Source of the DNA: CAYWWM01 sp965198025
GTDB lineage: Bacteria; Acidobacteriota; Terriglobia; 2-12-FULL-54-10
Reading direction: 5' to 3'
NCBI GenBank assembly: GCA_965198025.1
Contig: OZ240237.1
Coordinates: forward strand, 3,162,001 to 3,226,000
Length of the DNA stretch: 64,000 bases
A program made the position numbers and the translations under genes. Shown here piece by piece: positions 16,765-23,839 of the stretch. The notes beneath the pieces were generated by a model that worked only from the letters and a program-made list of their open reading frames with translations, was not told where the DNA came from and ran no database searches. The number at the start of each line of letters is the position of its first letter. Within the stretch, counting starts at the first letter, position 1.

Positions 16765-17817
16765 ATGCACGGTGAGTGGCAAACGATCGAGTGGACAGCG
16801 GAGGGCGTGCGCCTGATCGACCAGCGGAAGCTGCCGCGGCAGGAGGAATACTGCGTCTGCCGGACACACGGGGAAGTGGCGGAGGCGATCCGGACGATGG
16901 TGGTGCGGGGAGCGCCGGCGATCGGAGTGGCCGCGGCCATGGGGATTGCGCTGGGCGTGCGGCAGTCACGGGCGGCGAGTGTGTCAGCACTGCGGCAAGA
17001 GGTGGCGCGGATGTGCGACGAGATGGCGGCGACACGGCCCACCGCCGTGAATCTGTTCTGGGCCATCGGGCGGATGCGAACGCTGTTTGACGAACTGGCG
17101 GACGCGGGAGCGGATCTGAACGCGATCCGGGAGCGGCTGCAAGCGGAAGCGAAGATCATGAAGGAGGAAGACATCGCCGCGAACCGCGCGTTGGGAGACT
17201 TCGGAGCGGCGTTCGTGGCTTCGGGCAAGACGGTGATGACGGTGTGCAACGCCGGGGCGCTGGCGACGGCGGGGTATGGAACGGCGTTGGGAGTGATCCG
17301 GTCGGCGGTGCGTGCAGGAAAAAACGTGGACGTACTGGCGCTGGAGACGCGTCCTTTCCTGCAGGGGGCGCGGCTGACGGCGTGGGAGCTGCAAAAAGAC
17401 AAGATACCGACCACCCTGATTACCGATAATATGGCCGGGCATTTTCTGCATTCCGGACGAGTGGGATGCGTGGTGGTGGGGGCGGACCGCATCGCGGCGA
17501 ACGGAGACGTGGCGAACAAGATCGGGACATACGCGGTGGCGGTGCTGGCGAAAGAAAACGGAGTGCCGTTCTACGTGGCGGCGCCGCTGTCGACGGTGGA
17601 CCTGGCCACGCCGGACGGCGCCGCGATCCCGATCGAGCAGCGGCCGGCGCAGGAAGTAACGGCGATTCAAGGTGTTGCGATTGCACCGGAGGGAATCGCG
17701 GTGAAGAATCCGGCATTCGACGTGACGCCACACGTTTACGTTTCGGCCATCATCACGGAACAGGGAGCGGCTCTGCCGCCGTATTCGGAAAGCCTGGGGC
17801 GATTCAGACACAGATAG
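16765..17817 (+). CDS. mtnA: S-methyl-5-thioribose-1-phosphate isomerase
   Basis: MtnA isomerises methylthioribose-1-phosphate to methylthioribulose-1-phosphate in methionine salvage. The 350-residue protein has the RGAPAIGVAAAMG substrate loop, the catalytic cysteine in TVCNAGALAT (about residue 161) and the catalytic aspartate in VGADRIAANGD (about 241). These positions match characterised enzymes. Relatives include eIF2B-like proteins, but both catalytic residues are present here. No other mtn genes lie in the window, so the rest of the pathway must be elsewhere. Confidence 0.93.
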   Translation: MHGEWQTIEWTAEGVRLIDQRKLPRQEEYCVCRTHGEVAEAIRTMVVRGAPAIGVAAAMGIALGVRQSRAASVSALRQEVARMCDEMAATRPTAVNLFWAIGRMRTLFDELADAGADLNAIRERLQAEAKIMKEEDIAANRALGDFGAAFVASGKTVMTVCNAGALATAGYGTALGVIRSAVRAGKNVDVLALETRPFLQGARLTAWELQKDKIPTTLITDNMAGHFLHSGRVGCVVVGADRIAANGDVANKIGTYAVAVLAKENGVPFYVAAPLSTVDLATPDGAAIPIEQRPAQEVTAIQGVAIAPEGIAVKNPAFDVTPHVYVSAIITEQGAALPPYSESLGRFRHR

Positions 17818-17883
17818 AATTCCCTACCGAACTGTTCGGCGGGCGATGCCACCGCCACTTCCCTCGTTAACATCGAACTTGAC

Positions 17884-18573
17884 CTAGAATCCTTCTTCCG
17901 TGAGCCGTTCCAGGGTGAGGGAAGAGGATGCGTCGGAGGGGTGCAACCCGGGGGGTTGCAGATTGGCAAGGAGTTTCTCGGCGTACTTGGCGAGGACGTC
18001 ACACTCGACGTTGACCGGGTCATCCGGACGTAGATCGTTGAGCGAGGTGTTCTCGTAGGTGTGGGGGATAATGGCGACGCCGACGCGGACGCCGTCGAGA
18101 CGGGCCACGGTCAGGCTGATGCCGTTCAGAGCAATGGAGCCCTTCCAGACGACGTAGCGCACGAGGTCGGGCGGGATGTCCACCGAGAGCCAGTAGTTGC
18201 CGTCGGGGAGCGGATCGAGCGCGGCGAGCGTGCCGACGCCGTCCACGTGACCCTGCACAATGTGGCCGCCGAAGCGCGACGAGGGCATCATGGCGCGCTC
18301 CAGGTTGACGCGCGAGCCGGGCGAGAGAGAGCGCAGGCTGGAGCGGTCCAAAGTTTCGGGCGACAGGTCGGCGGCGAAGGTTTTGGAGGTGATCTCGCGG
18401 GCGGTAAGGCAGACGCCGTTGACGGCTATGCTCTCGCCTTCTTGCAGACGCGGGCCGCCGTCATTCGAGAGTGCCTTCGTTACGCTGAGAACGAGCTTGG
18501 CACCTCCCGCGGGGTCAGAGCCTTTGTGGAATTCGGCGACCGTGCCGAGTTCTTCAATGATGCCGGTGAACAT
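17884..18573 (-). CDS. ribE: riboflavin synthase, alpha chain
   Basis: Riboflavin synthase dismutates two 6,7-dimethyl-8-ribityllumazines. The protein has about 229 residues and two lumazine-binding repeats: MFTGIIEELG and VNGVCLTA in the first, GHIVQGHVDGVG and LNGISLTVA in the second. The start at 18573 gives the canonical MFTGIIE N-terminus, with AGGAG just upstream; an ATG 10 codons earlier is less likely. ribD lies immediately upstream on the same strand. The C-terminal ~25 residues after the second barrel are longer than usual. No FMN riboswitch was seen. Confidence 0.95.
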   Translation of the reverse strand: MFTGIIEELGTVAEFHKGSDPAGGAKLVLSVTKALSNDGGPRLQEGESIAVNGVCLTAREITSKTFAADLSPETLDRSSLRSLSPGSRVNLERAMMPSSRFGGHIVQGHVDGVGTLAALDPLPDGNYWLSVDIPPDLVRYVVWKGSIALNGISLTVARLDGVRVGVAIIPHTYENTSLNDLRPDDPVNVECDVLAKYAEKLLANLQPPGLHPSDASSSLTLERLTEEGF

Positions 18574-18625
18574 TGTTTGCTCCTGAAAGAACCTGCGGCA
18601 CAAAAGGACGTGCCGTGGCTAGGCA

Positions 18626-19816
18626 TTACTCCTCATAAACGTTGCGCAGATATCCTTCCACGGCGAAATCGGGGCCGAAGTCGTAGCGGCGGATGCCGGT
18701 GACGGGGCGGGCGTCAGGCATGGCGCGGACGCCACGGCCAGTGGCCATGGGAAGCGAGTCGGCACCGCCCAAGATCTTTGGCGCGTAGTACAAGAAGACC
18801 TTGTCCACCAGGCGCGCGTCGAGGGCAGCACCGTTCAACCCGGCGCCGGCTTCGAGCAGGACACTGGTCAACTCGCGGCGGCCGAGGTCTTCGAGAACTT
18901 TGCGGAGGTCGGGGCGTGGGACAGGCATTCCTGCCGGTTCTTGTACAGGCCTGGAGGCCTGTACCCACGTTTCGCTGTCCATGGCGCAGACCTGGACCCC
19001 GCGGCGTTCGAGGTTGCGGCGCTTGGCAGGGTCGGCGGAGGACAGAGTGAAGATCAAAAGGTCGTCGTTGATCTCCGTGAGTAAACGTGCCGAAGACAGA
19101 ATCCGCAGCCGCGAATCCATGACGACGCGCAGCAACGGGCGGCGGCGCGGGAGGCCGGAGCGGTCGGTGAGCAGCGGGTCGTCGGCCAGGACGGTGCCGA
19201 TGCCGGTGAGGATGGCGTCATGAGCATGGCGCTGGCGCTGGACGTAGGCGCGGGCGGCTTCGCTGGTGACCCAACCCCTCGACTGCGCTCGGGACAGGCC
19301 GCTGTTGTCATCGGGGGCGGCGATCTTGCCGTCGAGCGTCATGGCCGTCTTGAGGGTGACGAACGGAAGGCCCGAGCGGATGTAGCGGGCAAAGCTATCG
19401 TTCAGGCGCTTGGCTTGGTCTTCGCAGACGCCGACTTCGACTTCGAGGCCGGCTTTACGGAGTATTCCCAATCCCTTGCCGGAGACTAGCGGGTTGGGGT
19501 CGGGCATGGCAGAAACGACTTCCTTGATCCCGGCCGCGAGGATCGCGCCGGTGCAGGGGCCGGTGCGGCCGGCGTGGCAGCAGGGTTCGAGATTGGTGTA
19601 GAGCGTGGCGCCGCGGGCGGCATCGCCGGCTTGCTCGATGGCAAGGATCTCGGCGTGCCTGCGGCCGTCGTAGGTGTGGAAGCCTTCGCCGACGATGTTG
19701 CCGTCCTGCACCAGCACCGCGCCGACCAAGGGGTTGGGCGAAGCAAGGGCCGTGCCTCGCTCGGCGAGCGCGAGGGCGTGGGACATGTATAGGTTAGATT
19801 CATTACCTACCGTCAT
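18626..19816 (-). CDS. ribD: bifunctional riboflavin deaminase/reductase RibD with repeat-derived insertions
   Basis: RibD carries out the deaminase and reductase steps after GTP cyclohydrolase II. The deaminase zinc site is HAE (54-56) with EPCCHAGRTGPC (77-88). The reductase domain begins around VTLKTAMTLDGKIA. Two segments look inserted relative to the family. One is SGLSRAQSRGW, encoded by a CCTCGACTGCGCTCGGGACAG-type repeat. The other is about 20 residues (WVQASRPVQEPAGMPVPRP) encoding a 22-base palindrome at 18943-18964. The start at 19816 was chosen from homology; upstream codons look non-conserved. Confidence 0.92.
   Translation of the reverse strand: MTVGNESNLYMSHALALAERGTALASPNPLVGAVLVQDGNIVGEGFHTYDGRRHAEILAIEQAGDAARGATLYTNLEPCCHAGRTGPCTGAILAAGIKEVVSAMPDPNPLVSGKGLGILRKAGLEVEVGVCEDQAKRLNDSFARYIRSGLPFVTLKTAMTLDGKIAAPDDNSGLSRAQSRGWVTSEAARAYVQRQRHAHDAILTGIGTVLADDPLLTDRSGLPRRRPLLRVVMDSRLRILSSARLLTEINDDLLIFTLSSADPAKRRNLERRGVQVCAMDSETWVQASRPVQEPAGMPVPRPDLRKVLEDLGRRELTSVLLEAGAGLNGAALDARLVDKVFLYYAPKILGGADSLPMATGRGVRAMPDARPVTGIRRYDFGPDFAVEGYLRNVYEE
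18943..18964. repeat. 22-base palindrome inside ribD
   Basis: GTACAGGCCT-GG-AGGCCTGTAC, 10-bp stem. A 23-base window here matches the intergenic sequence at 29869-29891 at 21 positions, so this looks like a dispersed palindromic element in coding DNA. Confidence 0.75.
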
Positions 19817-19916
19817 GGTGAGACTCGTCTGAGCAGCGAGGGTCTCAGGACTTCGAGACAGGTCTGGTTTGCCAAAGGACAGCGGAATGCTCATGAAGTA
19901 AACGGAGCAACCAGAG

Positions 19917-20159
19917 CTACTTTCCGTTGGCGATCTTTCTTTCCAGGGCCGCTCGACTGAGGGTTTTTTGTTTGCGTCGCTTGGAGATGAGTTTCCAGAA
20001 CTTGTCACTGGACCCCAGCTCAATCTGCTCCCGGTCCAGTCCTTCGATTCCGACAACGAGTGCTACTGGCTTCCCTTTGCGAGTGATGACCACGCGCCCG
20101 TTCTGAGCCTGCCTGACACAGGAAGCAAGGTCCGTTTTGTCAACGCTCATCTGCTTCAT
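19917..20159 (-). CDS. Phd/YefM-type antitoxin
   Basis: An 80-residue antitoxin. The N-terminal pattern DLASCVRQAQNGRVVITRKGKPVALVV is the Phd/YefM DNA-binding fold, followed by a charged C-terminal arm for toxin binding. The gene is intact. Its ATG overlaps the stop codon of the upstream toxin frame (ATGA), so the order is toxin then antitoxin. The partner toxin is frameshifted. Confidence 0.8.
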   Translation of the reverse strand: MKQMSVDKTDLASCVRQAQNGRVVITRKGKPVALVVGIEGLDREQIELGSSDKFWKLISKRRKQKTLSRAALERKIANGK

Positions 20160-20454
20160 AAAACCTCCTCCGTCTTCTTGTGCGGCGGTTTGTGCCGGAT
20201 GGCGCGGATGGTAACGACCCGCTCCTCTTCATTCACGTCGTAGAAAGCTCGATATTCCCCGATCCGTAGCTCCCAAACCGGCTCCAAATGGTTCCAGGGA
20301 GGAACCAAGCCCGGTATGATCTTTCGATTGCGCGTTGGACGGCCGGTTCATATCTCAATTGTACTTCAATCCGGTCCAGAATCTCGGTTCGGTAGTGAGA
20401 GGGCAGACGTCCGAGGTCATCTGCGATAGTTCGTGAATAGGTGATCCTGTACAC
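20156..20454 (-). pseudogene. RelE/ParE-type toxin, single frameshift
   Basis: Starting with a GTG directly after the ftsY stop (TAGGTG), the frame reads YRITYSRTIADDLGRLP and continues to about residue 39. The family-like continuation then appears in another frame: TRNRKIIPGLVPPWNHLEPV, ELRIGEYRAFYDVNEEERVV, IRAIRHKPPHKK, ending in a TGA that overlaps the antitoxin start. One base, probably an A in GTCCAACGC near 20340, appears to be missing. This is either a real inactivating mutation or a sequencing/assembly error. Confidence 0.8.
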
Positions 20455-21405
20455 CTAACTGAACAGCGAGTCGATGAACTGCTCGGGCTGGAAGGGGAGC
20501 AGGTCCTCCTTCTGCTCGCCGACGCCGACGAAGCGGATGGGGAGCTTCAGTTCGCGGGCGATGGCAATGACGATGCCGCCTTTGGCCGTGCCGTCGAGCT
20601 TGGTCAGTACAAGGCCGGTGACGCCGGAAGCCTGGGTGAACTGGCGGGCCTGCTGCAGACCGTTCTGGCCGGTGGTGGAGTCGAGGACGAGCAGCACTTC
20701 GTGGGGCGAACCGGGAATGATACGGGCGCAGGTGCGGCGCATCTTCTCCAGCTCCGACATGAGGTTGACCTTGGTGTGCAAGCGGCCGGCTGTGTCGGCG
20801 ATGACGCAATCGCAGCGGCGGGCCTTGGCGGCGTTCAATGCATCAAAGAGCACGGCGCTGGGGTCGGCACCGGGACGCTGCTTGATGACTTCGCAGCCGG
20901 TGCGACGGCCCCAGATTTCCAACTGCTCGACAGCGGCGGCGCGGAAGGTGTCCCCAGCGCAGAGCAAGACTTTGCGGTCGTCTTCAGCACCGGAGCGGAA
21001 CTGCCATGCGAGCTTGCCGACGGTGGTGGTCTTGCCGGTGCCGTTGACGCCGACGACGAGAATGACCAGAGGAGGCTCAGCCGAGCGGGCGGCGCCTTCC
21101 GAGGTCTGCTTCAGAATGTTGAGCAATTCGTCCTTAACTGCGGACTTGAGGCCCGAGGGTTCAGCCAACTGCCCGCGGGTGATCTTCGCGCGGACGGATT
21201 CCAGGACTTGCCGGGCGGTGCCGACGCCGACGTCGCCGCGGATCAGGACTTCCTCCAGGCCTTCGAGCAAAGCCGGATCGATGGTGACCTTCCCCTGGAC
21301 CAGGTCCTCGACGTTGGCCGTGAAAGTGCTGCGCGTTGTCTCCACCGCTTCCTGGAAGCGTTCGCGCAGGGTTGGCGGCGGCGGACCGAATAGAGTTTGA
21401 ATCAC
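20455..21405 (-). CDS. ftsY: signal recognition particle receptor FtsY
   Basis: FtsY is the membrane-associated SRP receptor GTPase for co-translational targeting. The N-domain helices are followed by the G domain. It has the P-loop VGVNGTGKTTTVGKL, then DTFRAAAVEQL, the DTAGRLHT motif, TKLDGTAKGG and the closing GVGEQKEDLLPF. The N-terminal acidic extension of E. coli FtsY is missing, as in many bacteria. The GTG at 21405 gives a VIQTLFGPPPPTLRERF start and has GGAGGAG upstream; a longer start at 21471 is possible. The frameshifted toxin gene follows without a gap. Confidence 0.93.
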   Translation of the reverse strand: MIQTLFGPPPPTLRERFQEAVETTRSTFTANVEDLVQGKVTIDPALLEGLEEVLIRGDVGVGTARQVLESVRAKITRGQLAEPSGLKSAVKDELLNILKQTSEGAARSAEPPLVILVVGVNGTGKTTTVGKLAWQFRSGAEDDRKVLLCAGDTFRAAAVEQLEIWGRRTGCEVIKQRPGADPSAVLFDALNAAKARRCDCVIADTAGRLHTKVNLMSELEKMRRTCARIIPGSPHEVLLVLDSTTGQNGLQQARQFTQASGVTGLVLTKLDGTAKGGIVIAIARELKLPIRFVGVGEQKEDLLPFQPEQFIDSLFS

Positions 21406-21503
21406 AGGCGGAGGCGCTCCTCCAAAGGAATATAGCACAGTCGGCGCACCACACCCGGAGACGAGAAGCAAGGATGCAGGGCGCCGATTGGAAACGGAAG
21501 TAT

Positions 21504-21830
21504 CTACTGGCTGCGGGGCTGGTTGTACTCGGAAGTAATGAGCGACTCAAAGATGGCGAGGACCTTCTTGCGGAACGGGAGGATGACTTCGAGTGCCTCG
21601 TGGTACCAGGGGTCTGTGCCGCGCAGCAATTCCCAGCGAGCGACGGTTTCCGGAGAGACGTCAATGTCGCGGCGCAGGCTTTCGAGCGAATGTCCGCGCA
21701 AAAACAGGCCGTAGAAAAACGCAGCTTCGCGCTGCGGGGAGATGCCGTCCAGTTCGGAAGGTACGTGACCCGCGAGCCCGGGTCGGAGGGTGTTTACTGT
21801 ATCCAACGGTTGCGTGTTCATCGTATCCAT
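21504..21830 (-). CDS. small conserved protein with helix-turn-helix-like segment
   Basis: A 108-residue protein of unknown function upstream of ftsY on the same strand. The central segment LRRDIDVSPETVARWELL resembles a helix-turn-helix, and YHEALEVILPFRKKVLAIFESL forms an amphipathic C-terminal helix. No signal peptide. A DNA-binding or adaptor role is conceivable but not established. Confidence 0.55.
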   Translation of the reverse strand: MDTMNTQPLDTVNTLRPGLAGHVPSELDGISPQREAAFFYGLFLRGHSLESLRRDIDVSPETVARWELLRGTDPWYHEALEVILPFRKKVLAIFESLITSEYNQPRSQ

Positions 21831-22006
21831 AGTGCAAAGCCAGCCAGTCTAATAGAATTGAAGCCCTGTCGCAAGCGCAAACTTCCCCTGGAGTACCAAA
21901 CAAAAAAGGCACAGAAAGACTCCAGCGGTGTTGGACGCTTAGGCTTTCGGGCTTTCTTGAAAGAAGATTATATCAGTAAAATGGATCCGGATGGAAGGAG
22001 TTTTTC

Positions 22007-22624
22007 ATGGCAGAGACGGGACGAAAAACGGGGGCGTTGTATACAAAGGCACCCCCTCGGAAGTCGAGCAGGCTGCCGCAGATCAGAACCCGACGGCTGA
22101 CGCTGCGGGGGCTGCGGCTGGACGACGCCGGGCGGATTCGGCAACTGGCGGGGGATCGCGCCGTCGCCCAGAATACAGAGCAGATTCCACATCCTTACGG
22201 TGCAAAAGAGGTGGCGGAACGCTGGATCCGGAAGCAGCGAGAAGCCTACCGCGCGGGGCAGAACGTCACCTTCGCCATTGCGCGGCGGAACCGCAAACAA
22301 CTGATCGGCATGATCGGCCTGGAACTTGCGGAAGAGCACTGCATGGCTGAGATCGGTTTCTGGATCGGTAAACCGTACTGGAATCGGGGCTACGTTACCG
22401 AGGCAGCGGAGGCGGTGCTGCGCTTCGGGTTCGAAACGCTGAGACTGAACCGCATCTGGGCGGCGCATTTCGGAAGCAATCCAGCCTCCGGACAGGTGAT
22501 GAAAAAACTGGGCATGACCTATGAAGGGACTTGGCGGCAGCACGTCCTGAAGTGGGGAACGTTCGAGGATTTGTGCAGCTACGGCATTCTGCGGGAGGAA
22601 TTCGAGGCGCGGGAGAAGTGCTAA
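22007..22624 (+). CDS. GNAT family N-acetyltransferase (RimJ/RimL-like)
   Basis: An acetyl-CoA-dependent N-acetyltransferase of 205 residues. It begins with an RTRRLTLRGLRLDDA strand, contains AEIGFWIGKPYWNRGYVTEA (the acetyl-CoA-binding region of RimJ/RimL types) and ends with NPASGQVMKKLGMTYEG. Related enzymes acetylate ribosomal-protein N-termini or small molecules; the substrate is unknown. GGAAGGAG lies shortly before the ATG. It converges with rsmG, the two stop codons overlapping by a few bases. Confidence 0.85.
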   Translation: MAETGRKTGALYTKAPPRKSSRLPQIRTRRLTLRGLRLDDAGRIRQLAGDRAVAQNTEQIPHPYGAKEVAERWIRKQREAYRAGQNVTFAIARRNRKQLIGMIGLELAEEHCMAEIGFWIGKPYWNRGYVTEAAEAVLRFGFETLRLNRIWAAHFGSNPASGQVMKKLGMTYEGTWRQHVLKWGTFEDLCSYGILREEFEAREKC

Positions 22625-23313
22625 ACGGGCACGCCGGTTTCCTCCCCCTCGCGAGCAGCGCACCGTCCGATCAGGACTACCCGGCGCTCAGAGTGGGGGA
22701 TGGGCACGGGAGATTCCCAATGCAGGTCATCATACGCCTTGAGGGCGAGGGCATCCTGCTCGCCGAGGAATAATGCCAGGCGGCCCTCGGGAGCGAGAAG
22801 CTTCTTCAAATCAGAAAGCAAGTCGGGCGTGAGGGCGACGGCGCGCAGGGTGACGAGGGAAGCGCGGCCCACGAGGCCGCCCTTGGCGGCCTCCTCCAGG
22901 CGCTCGGCGCGGGCTTCGATGCCATCAAGCCCGCAGTGGCGGATGACCTCCTTCAGGAAGACTGCCTTCTTCCTGGTCGGCTCCAGCAAGACGGCCTTGA
23001 TGGCGGGGCAGGCGATCTTGACGGGGAGGCCAGGGAAACCGGCCCCGGAGCCAACGTCCACCAGCAAACCGGTTGTCGGGCGCAAGAGCTTGACCAGGAA
23101 CAGCGACTCGCCGAAGTGCCGCACCGCGATTTCTTCGGAACGCCGCACTGCGGTCAGGTTGATCCGGCGGTTCCAGTGAACCAGCACCGAGAAGTGTATG
23201 GCGAGCTGGGCGGTCTGGGGCCCGGTCAAGGGCAGGTTGAGGGCGGATGCAACATTCTTCACCAACTCTTCGTATTCGGCTGCAGCAGGCGTAGAAATGT
23301 CAGCTCTCCACAA
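22621..23313 (-). CDS. rsmG: 16S rRNA (guanine-527-N7)-methyltransferase
   Basis: RsmG (GidB) methylates G527 of 16S rRNA using S-adenosylmethionine. The 230-residue protein contains the family's NLTAVR segment, the SAM loop VDVGSGAGFPGLPVKIA and the LRAVA motif. It is normally next to mnmG and parAB near the origin. Here it follows mnmG, but a VOC gene lies between them, and parAB is 17 kb away. Confidence 0.93.
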   Translation of the reverse strand: MWRADISTPAAAEYEELVKNVASALNLPLTGPQTAQLAIHFSVLVHWNRRINLTAVRRSEEIAVRHFGESLFLVKLLRPTTGLLVDVGSGAGFPGLPVKIACPAIKAVLLEPTRKKAVFLKEVIRHCGLDGIEARAERLEEAAKGGLVGRASLVTLRAVALTPDLLSDLKKLLAPEGRLALFLGEQDALALKAYDDLHWESPVPIPHSERRVVLIGRCAAREGEETGVPV

Positions 23314-23321
23314 GGGTAGTG

Positions 23322-23795
23322 TCAGTCGGGTCTCTGCTCCGGATCGCGGCGCTGGAGCTCGATGATGTTGCCCTCCGGGTCGCGGACATAGACCCAGGTG
23401 ATCCTGTAGGCTCCGGCAATGACGACGGATTCGACCGTGCCGACCGCGCTCCCGCCCGCCGCGAGCACCGCGTCGCGAGCGGCTGCGACGTTGTCCACCG
23501 CGAAGGCAATGTGGCCAAACCCGACGCGGTTGGCGGGAGCAGGCGGAGCGTCTACGGATTCCGAGTATTGGAAGATTTCCAGAGTGGGGCCGGACTCGGC
23601 GTCACCGGGAAGCCGGAGATGCACGCCCTGAAGCCGCGCACCGGGAACACCGGAACCACGCTCCAGCCACTCACCGGCCAGATCACGCTCGGGCAGAACC
23701 GGCACACAGCCGAAGACCGATTGGTAGAAATCGGCAAGACGCCGCCAGTCTTTGGCGATCAGATTGGTGTGGATGTACCGGGCTTGGATCGGCAT
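23322..23795 (-). CDS. VOC-superfamily (glyoxalase/dioxygenase-like) protein
   Basis: A ~157-residue vicinal-oxygen-chelate fold protein. It starts MPIQARYIHTNLIAKDW and has the two beta-alpha-beta-beta-beta modules, with metal-ligand candidates His9, a glutamate in LEIFQYSE, a histidine in GFGHIAFAV and the final glutamate in DPEGNIIELQ. The substrate is unknown. It lies 45 bases after mnmG and 9 bases before rsmG on the same strand, so it is probably cotranscribed with them. The start at 23795 is supported by the conserved N-terminus. Confidence 0.85.
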   Translation of the reverse strand: MPIQARYIHTNLIAKDWRRLADFYQSVFGCVPVLPERDLAGEWLERGSGVPGARLQGVHLRLPGDAESGPTLEIFQYSESVDAPPAPANRVGFGHIAFAVDNVAAARDAVLAAGGSAVGTVESVVIAGAYRITWVYVRDPEGNIIELQRRDPEQRPD

Positions 23796-23839
23796 GGGTG
23801 TGAGGACGCCGCTGGACTGCTCCGAGAACTGTTGCTGCT

